This document shows, one piece after another, positions 1-8,812 of a DNA stretch of 58,991 bases. Below the pieces are notes generated by a model. The model did not search any database. It saw only the letters and a program-made list of their open reading frames with translations, and was not told the origin of the DNA. Within the stretch, counting starts at the first letter, position 1, and every line of letters starts with the position of its first letter. Made by a program: the position numbers and the translations under genes. This stretch comes from Campylobacter sp. (lineage in GTDB: Bacteria > Campylobacterota > Campylobacteria > Campylobacterales > Campylobacteraceae), in the NCBI GenBank assembly GCA_022775765.1, contig JALFKC010000084.1, forward strand, positions 1-58,991, in the 5' to 3' direction.

Positions 1-49
1 CCTTTTAAAAGTAAAGATTTTAACTTTTTTTATCCATATTCTTATATTT

Positions 50-104
50 AAAATGGGAATTTTAATATTAAACTTAAACACTAAAAATGCCAAATTCCCA
101 TTTT
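50..104 (-). terminator. Inverted repeat at end of psr operon, possible terminator
   Basis: A perfect 13-bp inverted repeat (AAAATGGGAATTT at 50-62, its complement at 92-104) is separated by 29 bases. It overlaps the stop codon of the response-regulator gene. The position suits an end-of-operon hairpin, but there is no clear U-tract after it on the minus strand and the loop is long, so the terminator call is moderate. Confidence 0.4.
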
Positions 105-519
105 ATATACAAATCTGTCCCATTTTAAACGCGGGATTACAGTTTTTGTCATCTTTTTTGTAATACTTTCTCATCAGCTCATTTACTCTAAATTTAAGCT
201 CAGCAAGCTCAAATGGTTTTTTGAGATACTCATTGCAACCAAGCTTGTAGCCTATCTCCATATCATCAATGCTAATTAGAGAAGTTATTATCATTATTGG
301 GGTTTGTAAATTTAAACTTTTAGCATACTGCATAACTTCAAAGCCTGAAATTTCAGGGACTTTGATATCAAGCAAAAGCAGGTGATAAAAGTTGTCTTTG
401 ATCTTATCACAAGCCCTAATCCCATCATCTGCCTCATCAACTTCATATCCCAAACTTTCAAGATACTCTTTTATGCTAACTCTATAATTATAGTCATCTT
501 CTAAAAGTAAAATTTTCAA
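103..519 (-). CDS. Receiver-only response regulator (CheY/OmpR-type receiver)
   Basis: The 138-residue product is one receiver domain with acidic pocket ED at residues 8-9, phospho-acceptor Asp51 (LLLLDIKVP), Thr79/Ser80 and the KKPF lysine near 101. It stops about 20 residues after the receiver, so there is no DNA-binding or output domain. I chose the TTG start at 519: it follows an AAGGGG Shine-Dalgarno at a normal distance, while the upstream ATG at 567 would overlap psrC by 32 bases. It is the last gene after psrABC on the same strand and may be co-transcribed. It may act by protein contact or be a truncated regulator. No partner kinase is visible in the window. Confidence 0.75.
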   Translation of the reverse strand: MKILLLEDDYNYRVSIKEYLESLGYEVDEADDGIRACDKIKDNFYHLLLLDIKVPEISGFEVMQYAKSLNLQTPIMIITSLISIDDMEIGYKLGCNEYLKKPFELAELKFRVNELMRKYYKKDDKNCNPAFKMGQICI

Positions 520-535
520 ACAAACCCCTTTAAAA

Positions 536-1480
536 CTATAAAGCCCCTGTGCAAATTTGCCCCGCATAAACTATATAGTATCTAAGCGCAAAGACCCCCA
601 CCAAAACCACCAAAGAGTTTAGCAAAATAAACTTAGGCTTGTAGGCGTGATCTTTTAATGCACTAAAAGCGATAACTATAGGCGATATTAGTCCAACTCC
701 AACTACACCCACCCAAAATAGCACGCCATAAGTTTGGTGAGTTAGAGCTTGAGTTGCCACCACACTAGCACTACCTGGTGTAAAATACATCCCTACAAAA
801 AGTGCAAATAGTAGCAAAATCTCAAACATTATAACTTTTAAATCTAAGCTCAAAAGATATTTTATACTATTTTGATTGATACTGTTTTTAAATCCTACCA
901 TACCGCCCAAAACATTGATAGCAATTCCAGCTGAAAGTCCTGAAAACAAAAATAAAACCGGAAGCACTGGGGTGTTCCAAAGAGGAATTTTTGATATCGC
1001 TCCAAGCAAAAATCCTGTATAAATTCCCACACAAACCCCAAGCACAAAAAGTAGTTTTTCTACAAATTTAAACCAATTTGAGTTTTTAAAACTATCAAAG
1101 ATTTCTACAAATTTGATAAATTTAGCGATATCTTTAGCAAAAACTACCACCGCAAAAAAATATGCAAGTGGTGTAAAAAGTAGCAAGCAAATAACTCCTA
1201 TACTCATCACAGAACTAAGATTGTATTTTATCAAAAGCCAGTAAAAGCTTAGGGGTTTTCCAAGGTCTATTATCAATAGAAGCAGCCCTAAGGTTATGGC
1301 AATAGGTGCGATCAAAGCCCCAGCCTTAACAGTAGCGTCATCATAACCGTTTTTGTTCTTAACCAAAATACTAGCTATCACGCACCCTGCGCTAAGACCT
1401 GCTAAAAACAGATACACAGCTATTGGCCACGGCCAATAAATTGCGTCATATTGAGTAGTTACTCCCCACATATTATTCAT
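536..1480 (-). CDS. psrC: NrfD/PsrC-type membrane subunit of polysulfide or thiosulfate reductase
   Basis: This 314-residue polytopic protein has eight or more hydrophobic helices and the NrfD-family look, including the early PWPIAVYLFLAGLSAG segment and a late RYYIVYAGQ helix. In the PsrABC complex this subunit takes electrons from menaquinol in the cytoplasmic membrane and hands them to the Fe-S subunit. It overlaps psrB by 8 bases and its ATG follows a GGGGG Shine-Dalgarno. Because catalytic subunits of this family differ in substrate, the complex could reduce polysulfide, thiosulfate or a related compound. Confidence 0.85.
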   Translation of the reverse strand: MNNMWGVTTQYDAIYWPWPIAVYLFLAGLSAGCVIASILVKNKNGYDDATVKAGALIAPIAITLGLLLLIIDLGKPLSFYWLLIKYNLSSVMSIGVICLLLFTPLAYFFAVVVFAKDIAKFIKFVEIFDSFKNSNWFKFVEKLLFVLGVCVGIYTGFLLGAISKIPLWNTPVLPVLFLFSGLSAGIAINVLGGMVGFKNSINQNSIKYLLSLDLKVIMFEILLLFALFVGMYFTPGSASVVATQALTHQTYGVLFWVGVVGVGLISPIVIAFSALKDHAYKPKFILLNSLVVLVGVFALRYYIVYAGQICTGAL

Positions 1481-2039
1481 AATATCCCCCTTTTTTATTT
1501 GCTATAAATCCAAGTCTAGGTTTGGTTTTAAGATGAGCTTTTGGATAGACAATGCTATTTGTAGCCAAAACTTTGCTAACTTCACTACTAGGGTCATTTG
1601 CGTCACCAAATATAAGTGCGTCTGTTGGACATACGCTCACACACGCTGGATCAAGCCCCTTTTTTAATCTAGTGCTGTAGCAAAATGTGCATTTGCCAAT
1701 CTCATTTGTGGTTGGTTCAACAAATCTTGCATTATATGGACAGGCTAAAATGCAGTATTTGCAACTTACACAGATGCTAGGATCAACTAGCGTTATTCCA
1801 TCATCAGTTTTAAAGCTAGCTTTGGTCGGACAAACTTCCACGCATGGGCTATCTTCACACATAACACAACTTTGTCTTACAAAATCAGTCTTAAGTCTAG
1901 GAAAAACGCCTTTTAACTCGCTAATGACTTGAAGTCTATAAACCCCTTCGCTCACACTATTTTCATTTCTACAGGCAACCGAACAAGCTTGGCAACCTAT
2001 ACATAAATTTTCATCGTGTATCATTACATATTTTTTCAT
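1473..2039 (-). CDS. psrB: Four-cluster ferredoxin-like subunit of polysulfide/thiosulfate reductase
   Basis: The 188-residue protein carries four cysteine groups typical of PsrB/DmsB/NrfC: CIGCQACSVAC, CVMCEDSPCVEVC, CVSCKYCILAC and a last group beginning CTFC and ending CVSVC. These bind four [4Fe-4S] clusters that wire PsrC to the molybdenum subunit. I start it at the ATG at 2039, which overlaps the psrA stop as TGATG and sits six bases after a GGAG. A GTG three bases upstream is less well placed. There is no signal peptide of its own, as expected for a subunit exported together with its Tat partner. Confidence 0.88.
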   Translation of the reverse strand: MKKYVMIHDENLCIGCQACSVACRNENSVSEGVYRLQVISELKGVFPRLKTDFVRQSCVMCEDSPCVEVCPTKASFKTDDGITLVDPSICVSCKYCILACPYNARFVEPTTNEIGKCTFCYSTRLKKGLDPACVSVCPTDALIFGDANDPSSEVSKVLATNSIVYPKAHLKTKPRLGFIANKKGGYYE

Positions 2040-4300
2040 CACGCTCTCCTTATATTAACCCCAACATTTGTAACCATTGTCGCACAAACATGCCCATCAG
2101 CTGGATTTAAAAGTACGCTTTGGTTGGTGCCAACAGAGTTTGCTCTAGGCATACCTGGCGTAATATGGCCAAATCCGTGATATAAAAACAAAGTATCCTC
2201 TCTAATCCCCTGGGTTACAAACGCAGTGCCATTTTGCTTGCCATATTTATTCTCAAGGATGATTTTATCACCTGTTTTTATTCCATTTTTGCTAGCAGTT
2301 TTTGGGTGAATCCAAACCGGAGCGTCACTCATCAAATCATTTAATATAGGAAGCCACTGAGTGTGACCGTTAGTGTGAATTGGGGTTTTACCAGTTAATA
2401 ACACTAACTCATATCCTTCATAAACATCCATATCAATAGTATTTAAACAGCCATGACCTGGTAGTTTTTCTTCTACCATAGCTGAATATAGTTCAATCTT
2501 GCCACTTGGGGTTTTAAGCTTACAAAAACTACTAAAGTGCCCATTTTCATCTACAAATTGTGCTGCATTTGGAAACTCTTTGATGAAATTTGCAACGCTA
2601 GTTTTTTCTCTTAGATAAAGTGGTGGGGTTTTATAATTAACTTGACCATCTTTTATTAAATTTGCAATAAACTTATCATCACCTTTTGCTTGAATCATCC
2701 TAAACTCATTGATATCTTTATAAGAGTAATTGGCGTCAATTCCCATCAAAGAAGCGAGTTTTCTAAAAATTTCATATCCGCTAAGGGTTGAATTAATTGG
2801 TTCAACCGCCTTATTTCGCATATTATAAGCTGGGCTTAAGCCTGATTTGTCTTGAATGCTCTCATCTCTTTCTAGATAAGTCGCCTCAGGAAACACTACA
2901 TCAGCTAGATTTGAAAAGTCATTGAGATACACATCCATACTTACAATAAAATCTAGCTTCTTTATCGCTTCAACTGAAGCGTTGGTTCCAGCTACATTTA
3001 TAAGGTGATTAAATCTAGTATTGACCCAGCCTTTGATAGGGTATGGTTTTTGCGAAAGTATGGCTGGGGCAATATCCATCAATACGCCGTGTTTGCGTGG
3101 GATAAAGCAGTGAATGCCATCTTCACCAGCCCCATCAAGTCTTGGAATACTTGGAACTTTAAAGGCTGAGTTTGGATTAGCTAGGGTTGGAAATCTATCT
3201 TCGCCAATTAATGAGTTTATCATTTTAGCGTTTTTGGATAGATACATTCCGCCTTTTTTCTCAAAATTTCCCATCAAAGCGTTTGCTATCAAAATTGCCC
3301 TTGTTCTTTGGTATTCAGCTCTTGTGGTTGTGGTTTTGTGGCCGTAGTCAATTATCACTTTTGGGGCTGCATCCCAAATCTCATTAGCAACTCTTTCTAC
3401 CACTTCAGCCTTAATTCCTGTGATAGGCTCTTGCCACTGTGGGGTAGAGTTTTGCACGCTTTTTCTAAGCTCATCAATGCCAACAGTGAAATTCTCAACA
3501 AACTCTTTGTCATATTTATCATCTCTTAGCCAAATATGAATAAGCGCCATTACAAACGCTAGGTCAGTTCCTGGTCTAATAGGAAGCCACTCATCAGCTT
3601 TAGCAGCAACTACGCTAAATCTAGGTTCAAGCACAAGAAGCTTAGTACTATCTTTTGTGGCAAATTTAGCAAGCTTTTTAGCGTCTGAAACGACAATCCC
3701 TTCAAATAGATTGTGACCGAAATTGACTATATATTTTGCATTGGCAAAGTCTCTTTTTAATCCACCACCAAAGGTGTGAGAAAGAGCGATTTGATATGTA
3801 ATAGGACAGCAAGACCAGTGAGAGAATATATTTGGACTTCCATAAGCACAGGCAAAATTTGTCATTTGCTGACAGTTTTCACCAGCTTTTGAAGTAAAAA
3901 CTACACTTTGTGGACCAAATTTCTCTTTTATTTCGCCTAGCTTTTTAGCACAAAGCTCTAAAGCTTCATCCCAGCTTGCCTCTCTCCATCTGTTTTCGCC
4001 ACGCTCTCCAACTCTAATAAGTGGCGTTACAAGTCTATTTTTATCATACAGTTGATTAAGTCCTGCACCACCTCTAGCACAAACTGAGCTTTTATTAGAG
4101 CTTTTTGGATTGCCCCCTATAAAGCTAACCTTGCCATCTTCAACTCTAGCTTCTATACCACATCTTGATGAGCACATTTCACAAACGCTAGGGACTTTTT
4201 TTGATACGCCACTACTAATTTGTGAAGCACCAAGAGTGCTTTGCAAACTCGCAAGAGTGCCGATGGCTGCGGTTGTTTTTAAGAAATTCCTTCTATCCAT
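2039..4300 (-). CDS. psrA: Tat-exported molybdopterin oxidoreductase, polysulfide/thiosulfate reductase catalytic subunit
   Basis: The 753-residue protein opens with a Tat signal (MDRRNFLKTTAAIG) and a [4Fe-4S] motif CEMCSSRCG...SSVCARG near residues 41-75, followed by full-length bis-MGD oxidoreductase domains. The region around residue 165 (HWSCCPITY) is where the Mo-ligand cysteine lies in PsrA/PhsA proteins. It reduces a sulfur compound in the periplasm with electrons from PsrB and PsrC. The start follows AAGGAGAG. It heads the operon psrA-psrB-psrC-receiver. Polysulfide and thiosulfate reductases cannot be told apart reliably by eye, so the symbol is a family-level choice. Confidence 0.85.
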   Translation of the reverse strand: MDRRNFLKTTAAIGTLASLQSTLGASQISSGVSKKVPSVCEMCSSRCGIEARVEDGKVSFIGGNPKSSNKSSVCARGGAGLNQLYDKNRLVTPLIRVGERGENRWREASWDEALELCAKKLGEIKEKFGPQSVVFTSKAGENCQQMTNFACAYGSPNIFSHWSCCPITYQIALSHTFGGGLKRDFANAKYIVNFGHNLFEGIVVSDAKKLAKFATKDSTKLLVLEPRFSVVAAKADEWLPIRPGTDLAFVMALIHIWLRDDKYDKEFVENFTVGIDELRKSVQNSTPQWQEPITGIKAEVVERVANEIWDAAPKVIIDYGHKTTTTRAEYQRTRAILIANALMGNFEKKGGMYLSKNAKMINSLIGEDRFPTLANPNSAFKVPSIPRLDGAGEDGIHCFIPRKHGVLMDIAPAILSQKPYPIKGWVNTRFNHLINVAGTNASVEAIKKLDFIVSMDVYLNDFSNLADVVFPEATYLERDESIQDKSGLSPAYNMRNKAVEPINSTLSGYEIFRKLASLMGIDANYSYKDINEFRMIQAKGDDKFIANLIKDGQVNYKTPPLYLREKTSVANFIKEFPNAAQFVDENGHFSSFCKLKTPSGKIELYSAMVEEKLPGHGCLNTIDMDVYEGYELVLLTGKTPIHTNGHTQWLPILNDLMSDAPVWIHPKTASKNGIKTGDKIILENKYGKQNGTAFVTQGIREDTLFLYHGFGHITPGMPRANSVGTNQSVLLNPADGHVCATMVTNVGVNIRRA

Positions 4301-4665
4301 AATCTCTCCTTTCTTTAAATATTTAAATTAATATACCAAATCAATGTAAAATTAATGTAAAATATTTGAAATTGTATCGATATCAGATAAAATAGATATT
4401 AAGAAAAATAGGCAATTTAATATACAAAATAGTCATTAACTTTAAAATATAAAAAATAAATTTATAAAATACTTATATAAATTTTGCCATAAAATCGTAG
4501 TAATCTTAATATAAAATATAAATTAAGGATTTACTAAATGCTTTTGATATTTTAGTAATTAAAGCATATAAAAATTTACTGTACTTTCAAGACCAAAAAG
4601 CAAAAAAATAGTCAGAATTTATATAAATTTATGAGATTTATTTGATACAAGCGTAATTTATTAAA
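4301..4665. promoter_or_regulatory. Intergenic region upstream of psrA
   Basis: This 365-base, very AT-rich gap lies between psrA and the next minus-strand gene. A TATATT -10-like hexamer for psrA is at 4330-4335 (minus). A partly matching Crp-family half-palindrome, TGTATCGATATCAGA, is at 4373-4387; it agrees at 11 of 15 positions with the site found at 57781 but lies about 57 bases from the predicted start. A weak hairpin ATGCTTT/AAAGCAT is near 4538-4567. I see no convincing gene here. Confidence 0.35.
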
Positions 4666-5580
4666 TTAGATTTTTATCTTGTCAATTTCACTTTTTAAAT
4701 CAAATTTTTTCGTTTTGTGAAGTGGCAAATTTGGATCATAAATTTGCAAATATCCACCATTAGCCAAATGGCTTACAAAGCGTTCAAATTTCTTTTTTTT
4801 ACCCTTTTTGATTAGTGGCAACAAAACTACCCCAGCACTACCATTGCAAACTGCTTCGCTTATCATAGAAACTGAATCCACAGTGATAAAGACATACTCA
4901 CACCTGTTTAAAAAATCGCTAATTGGGTTGATTGGATTTTGTGAATAGACAACCCTAAAATCAAAATCCATACTATCAAGTTCGTTTTCAAACCACTTTG
5001 GCGTACGTGGCGAAGTTGTGATGAGCTGTTCGTAATCGCTTAATCTCTCTTTAATGCTAGCAATTTCGCCCACGAGATTATAAGTTAGCTTATAGTTTGA
5101 ATTATCACCACCTATTATAAACGCCACAGCCTTAGTGTTTGGTGTATAAAAACTCTCATCATTTGGGAAATTTACATTCACAGGAAGCGTAAATAAATTT
5201 GGCAAATTCTTAGGGTTGTCGTGAGCGGTAGCTATAATAATATCAAAATTTTTCCTAAAACCTTTTGGATACATCATCGCTACGCTTTTAGATTTAAGCT
5301 TTTTAGCGATATATTTGCACGGATAATACGCCCCAGACCCAGCCGAAACAATCACGCTATAGCCTTTATCTTTCAAACAAGCAAAGCCACCATCAAGCTT
5401 GAAAACTCGCGATGAAATTTGAAAATAATCAAGTGCATAGGTTAGAAGTTTGGCAAAGATATTTTTGTATGAAACCTTGACTATATCGTAGTTCCAGCCT
5501 TTTAATTTACAAAACGCTTCGCTTTGGCTTTGGTGGCCTGGACGAGAGTCGCTGATGATGAGAGCTTTTACATTTTCCAT
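4666..5580 (-). CDS. ELM1/GtrOC1-family protein (putative glycosyltransferase, COG3660)
   Basis: The 304-residue protein begins ALIISDSRPGHQSQSEAF and has IVSAGSGAYYPC and later FITVDSVSMISEA segments, the pattern of the ELM1/DUF1022 family whose bacterial members are annotated as putative GT-B-like glycosyltransferases. No signal peptide is visible. It overlaps the LpxL-like acyltransferase by 13 bases and is the last gene of dedA-htrB-this gene, so a role in lipid A or cell-surface glycolipid assembly is a reasonable inference. The biochemical activity of bacterial members is not well established. Confidence 0.7.
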   Translation of the reverse strand: MENVKALIISDSRPGHQSQSEAFCKLKGWNYDIVKVSYKNIFAKLLTYALDYFQISSRVFKLDGGFACLKDKGYSVIVSAGSGAYYPCKYIAKKLKSKSVAMMYPKGFRKNFDIIIATAHDNPKNLPNLFTLPVNVNFPNDESFYTPNTKAVAFIIGGDNSNYKLTYNLVGEIASIKERLSDYEQLITTSPRTPKWFENELDSMDFDFRVVYSQNPINPISDFLNRCEYVFITVDSVSMISEAVCNGSAGVVLLPLIKKGKKKKFERFVSHLANGGYLQIYDPNLPLHKTKKFDLKSEIDKIKI

Positions 5581-6464
5581 CTATTATGCATCCAAAACCA
5601 CTGCGTTGGGTCGAGCTTAACAACGCTTTGAAATATATCATTTATCTCTTGAGTAATAAGTCTCATATCATCTTCTTTGTTGCCACTTAGTTTTAAATCT
5701 CTCATCTGTTTGATGATGATTTTGTATTTGCCACTAGGCTCACGAAGCGAAAATATCGGTATCACCACAGGGCGGTATTTTAGCACCAAAGCACCAATTG
5801 TTTGAGGGGTGGTGCAAGGCCTATTAAAAAATGTAGTTTTGATAGCGTTTGTGCTCCCACCTTTTTGATCTATCAAAATTCCCACATTTTTGCCACCTCT
5901 TAGATTTCTAACCATTGCTGACATTGCATTATCTTTATATGCCAAATCATTGCCAAATTTTAGCCTTGATGGACGAGTGAAGTTTTGTTCGATTAGAGTG
6001 TTGTTGCCCTCTCTACCGATGACAACCATATTGTGGCCTTTGCTACCCACATAGTTTGCCAAAACTTCCCAATTACCAAAATGTGCAGTGGTAAAGAGTA
6101 TTGGTTTTGAGCCATTTTGACTAAGTTCGTCTATTTTTTGAATGGCAAGCTCAGGTTCGATTAACAAATCCGCTAATTTCAACCTATCCACATATACTAA
6201 CAAAGCCTCAGCCGCAGTTATCGCAAGGCTATGGTAGTTTTGTTTGGTAAGATTATAAGCTTCATTTTCGCTTAAGTTTGGATAGGCTAGAGTGAGATTT
6301 TGGATACTTAATTCTCGCCTTGATTTAACTAGATAAAATACCAAATTTGCAAAAGCTTTGGTTATAGCAAACACCAAGCTAACTGGCAAAACTTTGCAAA
6401 GTTTTACAAAGATTGCAAGCGAGTAATATTCGAGTTTTTCTCTAAATTTATGCTTTTTTGTCAT
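5568..6464 (-). CDS. Lipid A biosynthesis acyltransferase (LpxL/HtrB/WaaM-like)
   Basis: This 298-residue protein has one N-terminal hydrophobic segment (about residues 27-46) and the acyltransferase HX4E motif HFGNWE with His128 and Glu133. ILIDQKGG and TPQTIGALVLKYRPVVIP blocks are also typical of the LpxL/HtrB family, which adds secondary acyl chains to Kdo-lipid A at the inner membrane. Family length is about 300 residues. It overlaps dedA by 17 bases and the downstream gene by 13, indicating tight co-expression. Confidence 0.85.
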   Translation of the reverse strand: MTKKHKFREKLEYYSLAIFVKLCKVLPVSLVFAITKAFANLVFYLVKSRRELSIQNLTLAYPNLSENEAYNLTKQNYHSLAITAAEALLVYVDRLKLADLLIEPELAIQKIDELSQNGSKPILFTTAHFGNWEVLANYVGSKGHNMVVIGREGNNTLIEQNFTRPSRLKFGNDLAYKDNAMSAMVRNLRGGKNVGILIDQKGGSTNAIKTTFFNRPCTTPQTIGALVLKYRPVVIPIFSLREPSGKYKIIIKQMRDLKLSGNKEDDMRLITQEINDIFQSVVKLDPTQWFWMHNRWKM

Positions 6465-7074
6465 TAGTTTTTCGTCTTTTAAGTATGATTATATACACCA
6501 CTGATATTATGGCAATAACCACAAAAAGCAAAATTGTGATGATGTGAAGTTGTTCTTTGATGAGTTCTTCATTACCACCCAAAAAGTATCCAAGTGCGAT
6601 TAGTATTGCCACCCAAATTCCAGCCCCAAGAGTTGTAAATAGCGAAAACTTTGCAAAGTTCATCTTAGCAAGTCCAGCTGGCAAACTAATGTATTGTCTA
6701 ATGCCTAGAATTAAGCGACAGTTAAAAGTGGAAATTTCGCCGTGTTTATTAAAAAAAGCTTCAAATTTATGCATTTTCTCAGGAGTTATACCGACATAAC
6801 GACCATATTTTTCTATCAAACTTCTGCCAAAAAAATAGCACAGATAATAATTAAACATAGCTCCTACCAAAGAGCCAAAAGTCCCTGCAAACCACGCCAT
6901 ATAAACGCTCATTTTGCCTTGATACGCAAGATATCCAGCAGGTATCATCGCCACCTCACTAGGAAAAGGGACAAAAGTGCTTTCCAAAAACATCATAAAA
7001 AATATTCCTAAATATCCCCAACTCTCAACCAAACCAACTATAAAAGCAACAAATGAGTGCAACAAATCAGCCAT
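6448..7074 (-). CDS. DedA-family membrane protein
   Basis: The 208-residue polytopic protein has the DedA/SNARE-associated pattern: ESTFVPFPSEVAMIPAGYLA near residues 30-49, the GxxxG-rich GTFGSLVGAMFNYYLCYFFGR block, and the FNCRLILGIRQYISLPAG block with conserved arginines. DedA proteins are thought to flip phospholipids or undecaprenyl phosphate. The start follows AAGG. It is the first of three overlapping envelope genes. Confidence 0.85.
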   Translation of the reverse strand: MADLLHSFVAFIVGLVESWGYLGIFFMMFLESTFVPFPSEVAMIPAGYLAYQGKMSVYMAWFAGTFGSLVGAMFNYYLCYFFGRSLIEKYGRYVGITPEKMHKFEAFFNKHGEISTFNCRLILGIRQYISLPAGLAKMNFAKFSLFTTLGAGIWVAILIALGYFLGGNEELIKEQLHIITILLFVVIAIISVVYIIILKRRKTNDKKA

Positions 7075-7205
7075 CTACAACCTTAAATTTTTTGGGATAT
7101 TATAACACTAATTTTTAAAATCAAGGTAAAAAACTATTTTAAGCGTAAAATATCGGTAAATTTGTAAAATTTTAGTGGGAATTTATATCTGAAAATTTAT
7201 AGAAA

Positions 7206-7233
7206 TTTAGGCAAAGAAAGCTCTTTGCCTAAA
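7206..7233 (-). terminator. Rho-independent terminator after the metQ cluster
   Basis: A perfect 12-bp stem (TTTAGGCAAAGA at 7206-7217, its complement at 7222-7233) has a 4-base loop. On the minus strand it is followed by a T-rich stretch. It lies just past the stop of the last metQ copy. Confidence 0.85.
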
Positions 7234-7238
7234 TATCG

Positions 7239-8015
7239 TTAAAATACAGGAAGTATCGCTCCACCGTATTTTTGATTGATAAAGTCTTTGGCAGTTTGGC
7301 TTGTGATAGCTTTATCAAGAGCTTTGGTTTTTTCGCTATCTTTGTTTTCAGCCTTGACAGCAACGACATTTGCATATGGACTATCAAAACTCTCAATCGC
7401 TAAGGCGTCTTTTGATGGATTAAGGTTAGCATTTAATGCGTAGTTCATATTGATAATTGCAATATCAGCGTCATTTAGAGTTCTAGGAACGCTCGCAGCT
7501 TCAACTTCTATGAATGATAAATTCTTAGGATTTTTGGTGATATCGAGTGGGGTTTTAAGCTCAACACTCTTATCAAGCTCAATAAGTCCAATAGTCTCTA
7601 AGATATCAAGTGCACGACTTTCGTTGGTTGGGTCATTTGGTAAGCTAACTTTTGAGCCATCTTTTAGCTCATCGATATGCTTAATTTTTTGGCTATAAAC
7701 CCCCATTGGCTCGATATGCACGGCGACTGTTGGGACTAAATTTGTGCCTTTGTTTTTATTAACCTCTTCTAAAAAAGGCTTGTGCTGATGAAAAGTCGCG
7801 TCAAGCTCACCATCGTTTGTAGCTATATCAGGGATGACATAGTCATTAAAAACCTTAACTTCAAGCTCATACCCAGCCTTCTCAAGTTCTGGGGCGATCG
7901 CCTCTAAAATCTCAGCGTGTGGGACAGGTGTAGCACCAACTACGATCTTGTTGTTTGCAAAAAGCGATGAACTAAGTGCTACTGAAAGCACAGAAACCAA
8001 AAATAGTTTTTTCAT
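7239..8015 (-). CDS. metQ: MetQ/NlpA-family methionine-binding protein, copy 1
   Basis: The 258-residue periplasmic binding protein of the NlpA/MetQ family has the hallmark VGATPVPHAEIL right after the signal peptide and an SLPNDPTNESRALDILE block. The ATG at 8015 follows AAAGGAG; a start six codons upstream would place that Shine-Dalgarno inside the gene. The signal peptide ends SSLFA/NNK with no lipobox cysteine, so this copy looks soluble rather than lipid-anchored, unlike E. coli MetQ. It is the last of three tandem paralogues and is followed by a strong terminator. Confidence 0.88.
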   Translation of the reverse strand: MKKLFLVSVLSVALSSSLFANNKIVVGATPVPHAEILEAIAPELEKAGYELEVKVFNDYVIPDIATNDGELDATFHQHKPFLEEVNKNKGTNLVPTVAVHIEPMGVYSQKIKHIDELKDGSKVSLPNDPTNESRALDILETIGLIELDKSVELKTPLDITKNPKNLSFIEVEAASVPRTLNDADIAIINMNYALNANLNPSKDALAIESFDSPYANVVAVKAENKDSEKTKALDKAITSQTAKDFINQKYGGAILPVF

Positions 8016-8029
8016 TTTTTCTCCTTTAA

Positions 8030-8803
8030 TCAAAATGCAGGCAAAACTGCACCTTTGTATTTTTCATTGATAAAATTTCTAACTTCATCAGTCATAAGTG
8101 CGTCTTTTAAAGCTTTGGTATAGGCCTTATTTTCATTACCCTCTTTGACGATGAGATAATTCACATATGGGCTTTCGCTCCCCTCAAGCCCCAAAGCGTC
8201 ACTTCCTGGGTTTAATCCGGCCAAGAGTGCGTAATTGGTATTGATAACCGCAATATCAGTGTCTGTTATGGTTCTTGGCACACTAGCTGGTTCAAGGGTA
8301 GTGAATTTTAATCCCTTAGGGTTTTCATAGATATCGCTTGTGGTGATAAACTCACTATCAGGGTTTTCAAGCTTTATAAGGTTGAATTTCTCAAGCAGTC
8401 TAAGAGCTCTAGTCTCAGTTGAGACATCGTTTGGAAGAGTAACTTGTGCTCCATCTTTTAGCTCATCAAGGCTTGAGATTTTATTTGAATAGATTCCCAA
8501 AGGCTCAATATGAACTCCAACTACAGCAAACATATGAGTGCCATTTTGAGCATTAAACTCTTTCATATATGGAAGCCCTATCAAAAAGTGAGCGTCAATC
8601 TCGCCCTTTTCCAAAGAGTAATTTGGTATAACATAGTCATTAAACTCAACTATTTCTAAATCATAGCCATTTTTGGCTAAATTTGGCTTGATAAGCTCCA
8701 AAATTTCAGCGTGTGGAACAGGCGTAGCACCGATCAAAATCTTTTCATTTGCACTTAAATTTAGCACTAAAAATAGAGCTATTAAAGTTAAAATTCTTTT
8801 CAT
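8030..8803 (-). CDS. metQ: MetQ/NlpA-family methionine-binding protein, copy 2
   Basis: The 257-residue paralogue has the same VGATPVPHAEIL block and NDVSTETRALRLLE region. Its signal peptide ends NLSA/NEK, again without a lipobox cysteine. It has a strong AAGGAG Shine-Dalgarno and sits 9 bases after copy 3 and 14 bases before copy 1. All three are full length and diverged well beyond a recent duplication, so they may differ in ligand (L-Met, D-Met, Met-peptide or sulfoxide); that is a guess. Confidence 0.88.
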   Translation of the reverse strand: MKRILTLIALFLVLNLSANEKILIGATPVPHAEILELIKPNLAKNGYDLEIVEFNDYVIPNYSLEKGEIDAHFLIGLPYMKEFNAQNGTHMFAVVGVHIEPLGIYSNKISSLDELKDGAQVTLPNDVSTETRALRLLEKFNLIKLENPDSEFITTSDIYENPKGLKFTTLEPASVPRTITDTDIAVINTNYALLAGLNPGSDALGLEGSESPYVNYLIVKEGNENKAYTKALKDALMTDEVRNFINEKYKGAVLPAF

Positions 8804-8812
8804 TTTTTCTCC

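Noticed and set aside
1-105. In-frame open extension beyond the response-regulator stop, as if a broken DNA-binding domain
   Set aside because: The extension stays open to the window edge but translates to a Lys/Ile/Phe-rich run without winged-helix features.
103-567. ATG start at 567 for the response regulator
   Set aside because: It would add 16 residues before the receiver and overlap psrC by 32 bases, while the TTG at 519 has an AAGGGG site.
1687-1932. Plus-strand ORF inside psrB
   Set aside because: Antisense shadow of a gene with clear Fe-S motifs; the same applies to the many ORFs opposite metQ, ABC-F, hisD and others.
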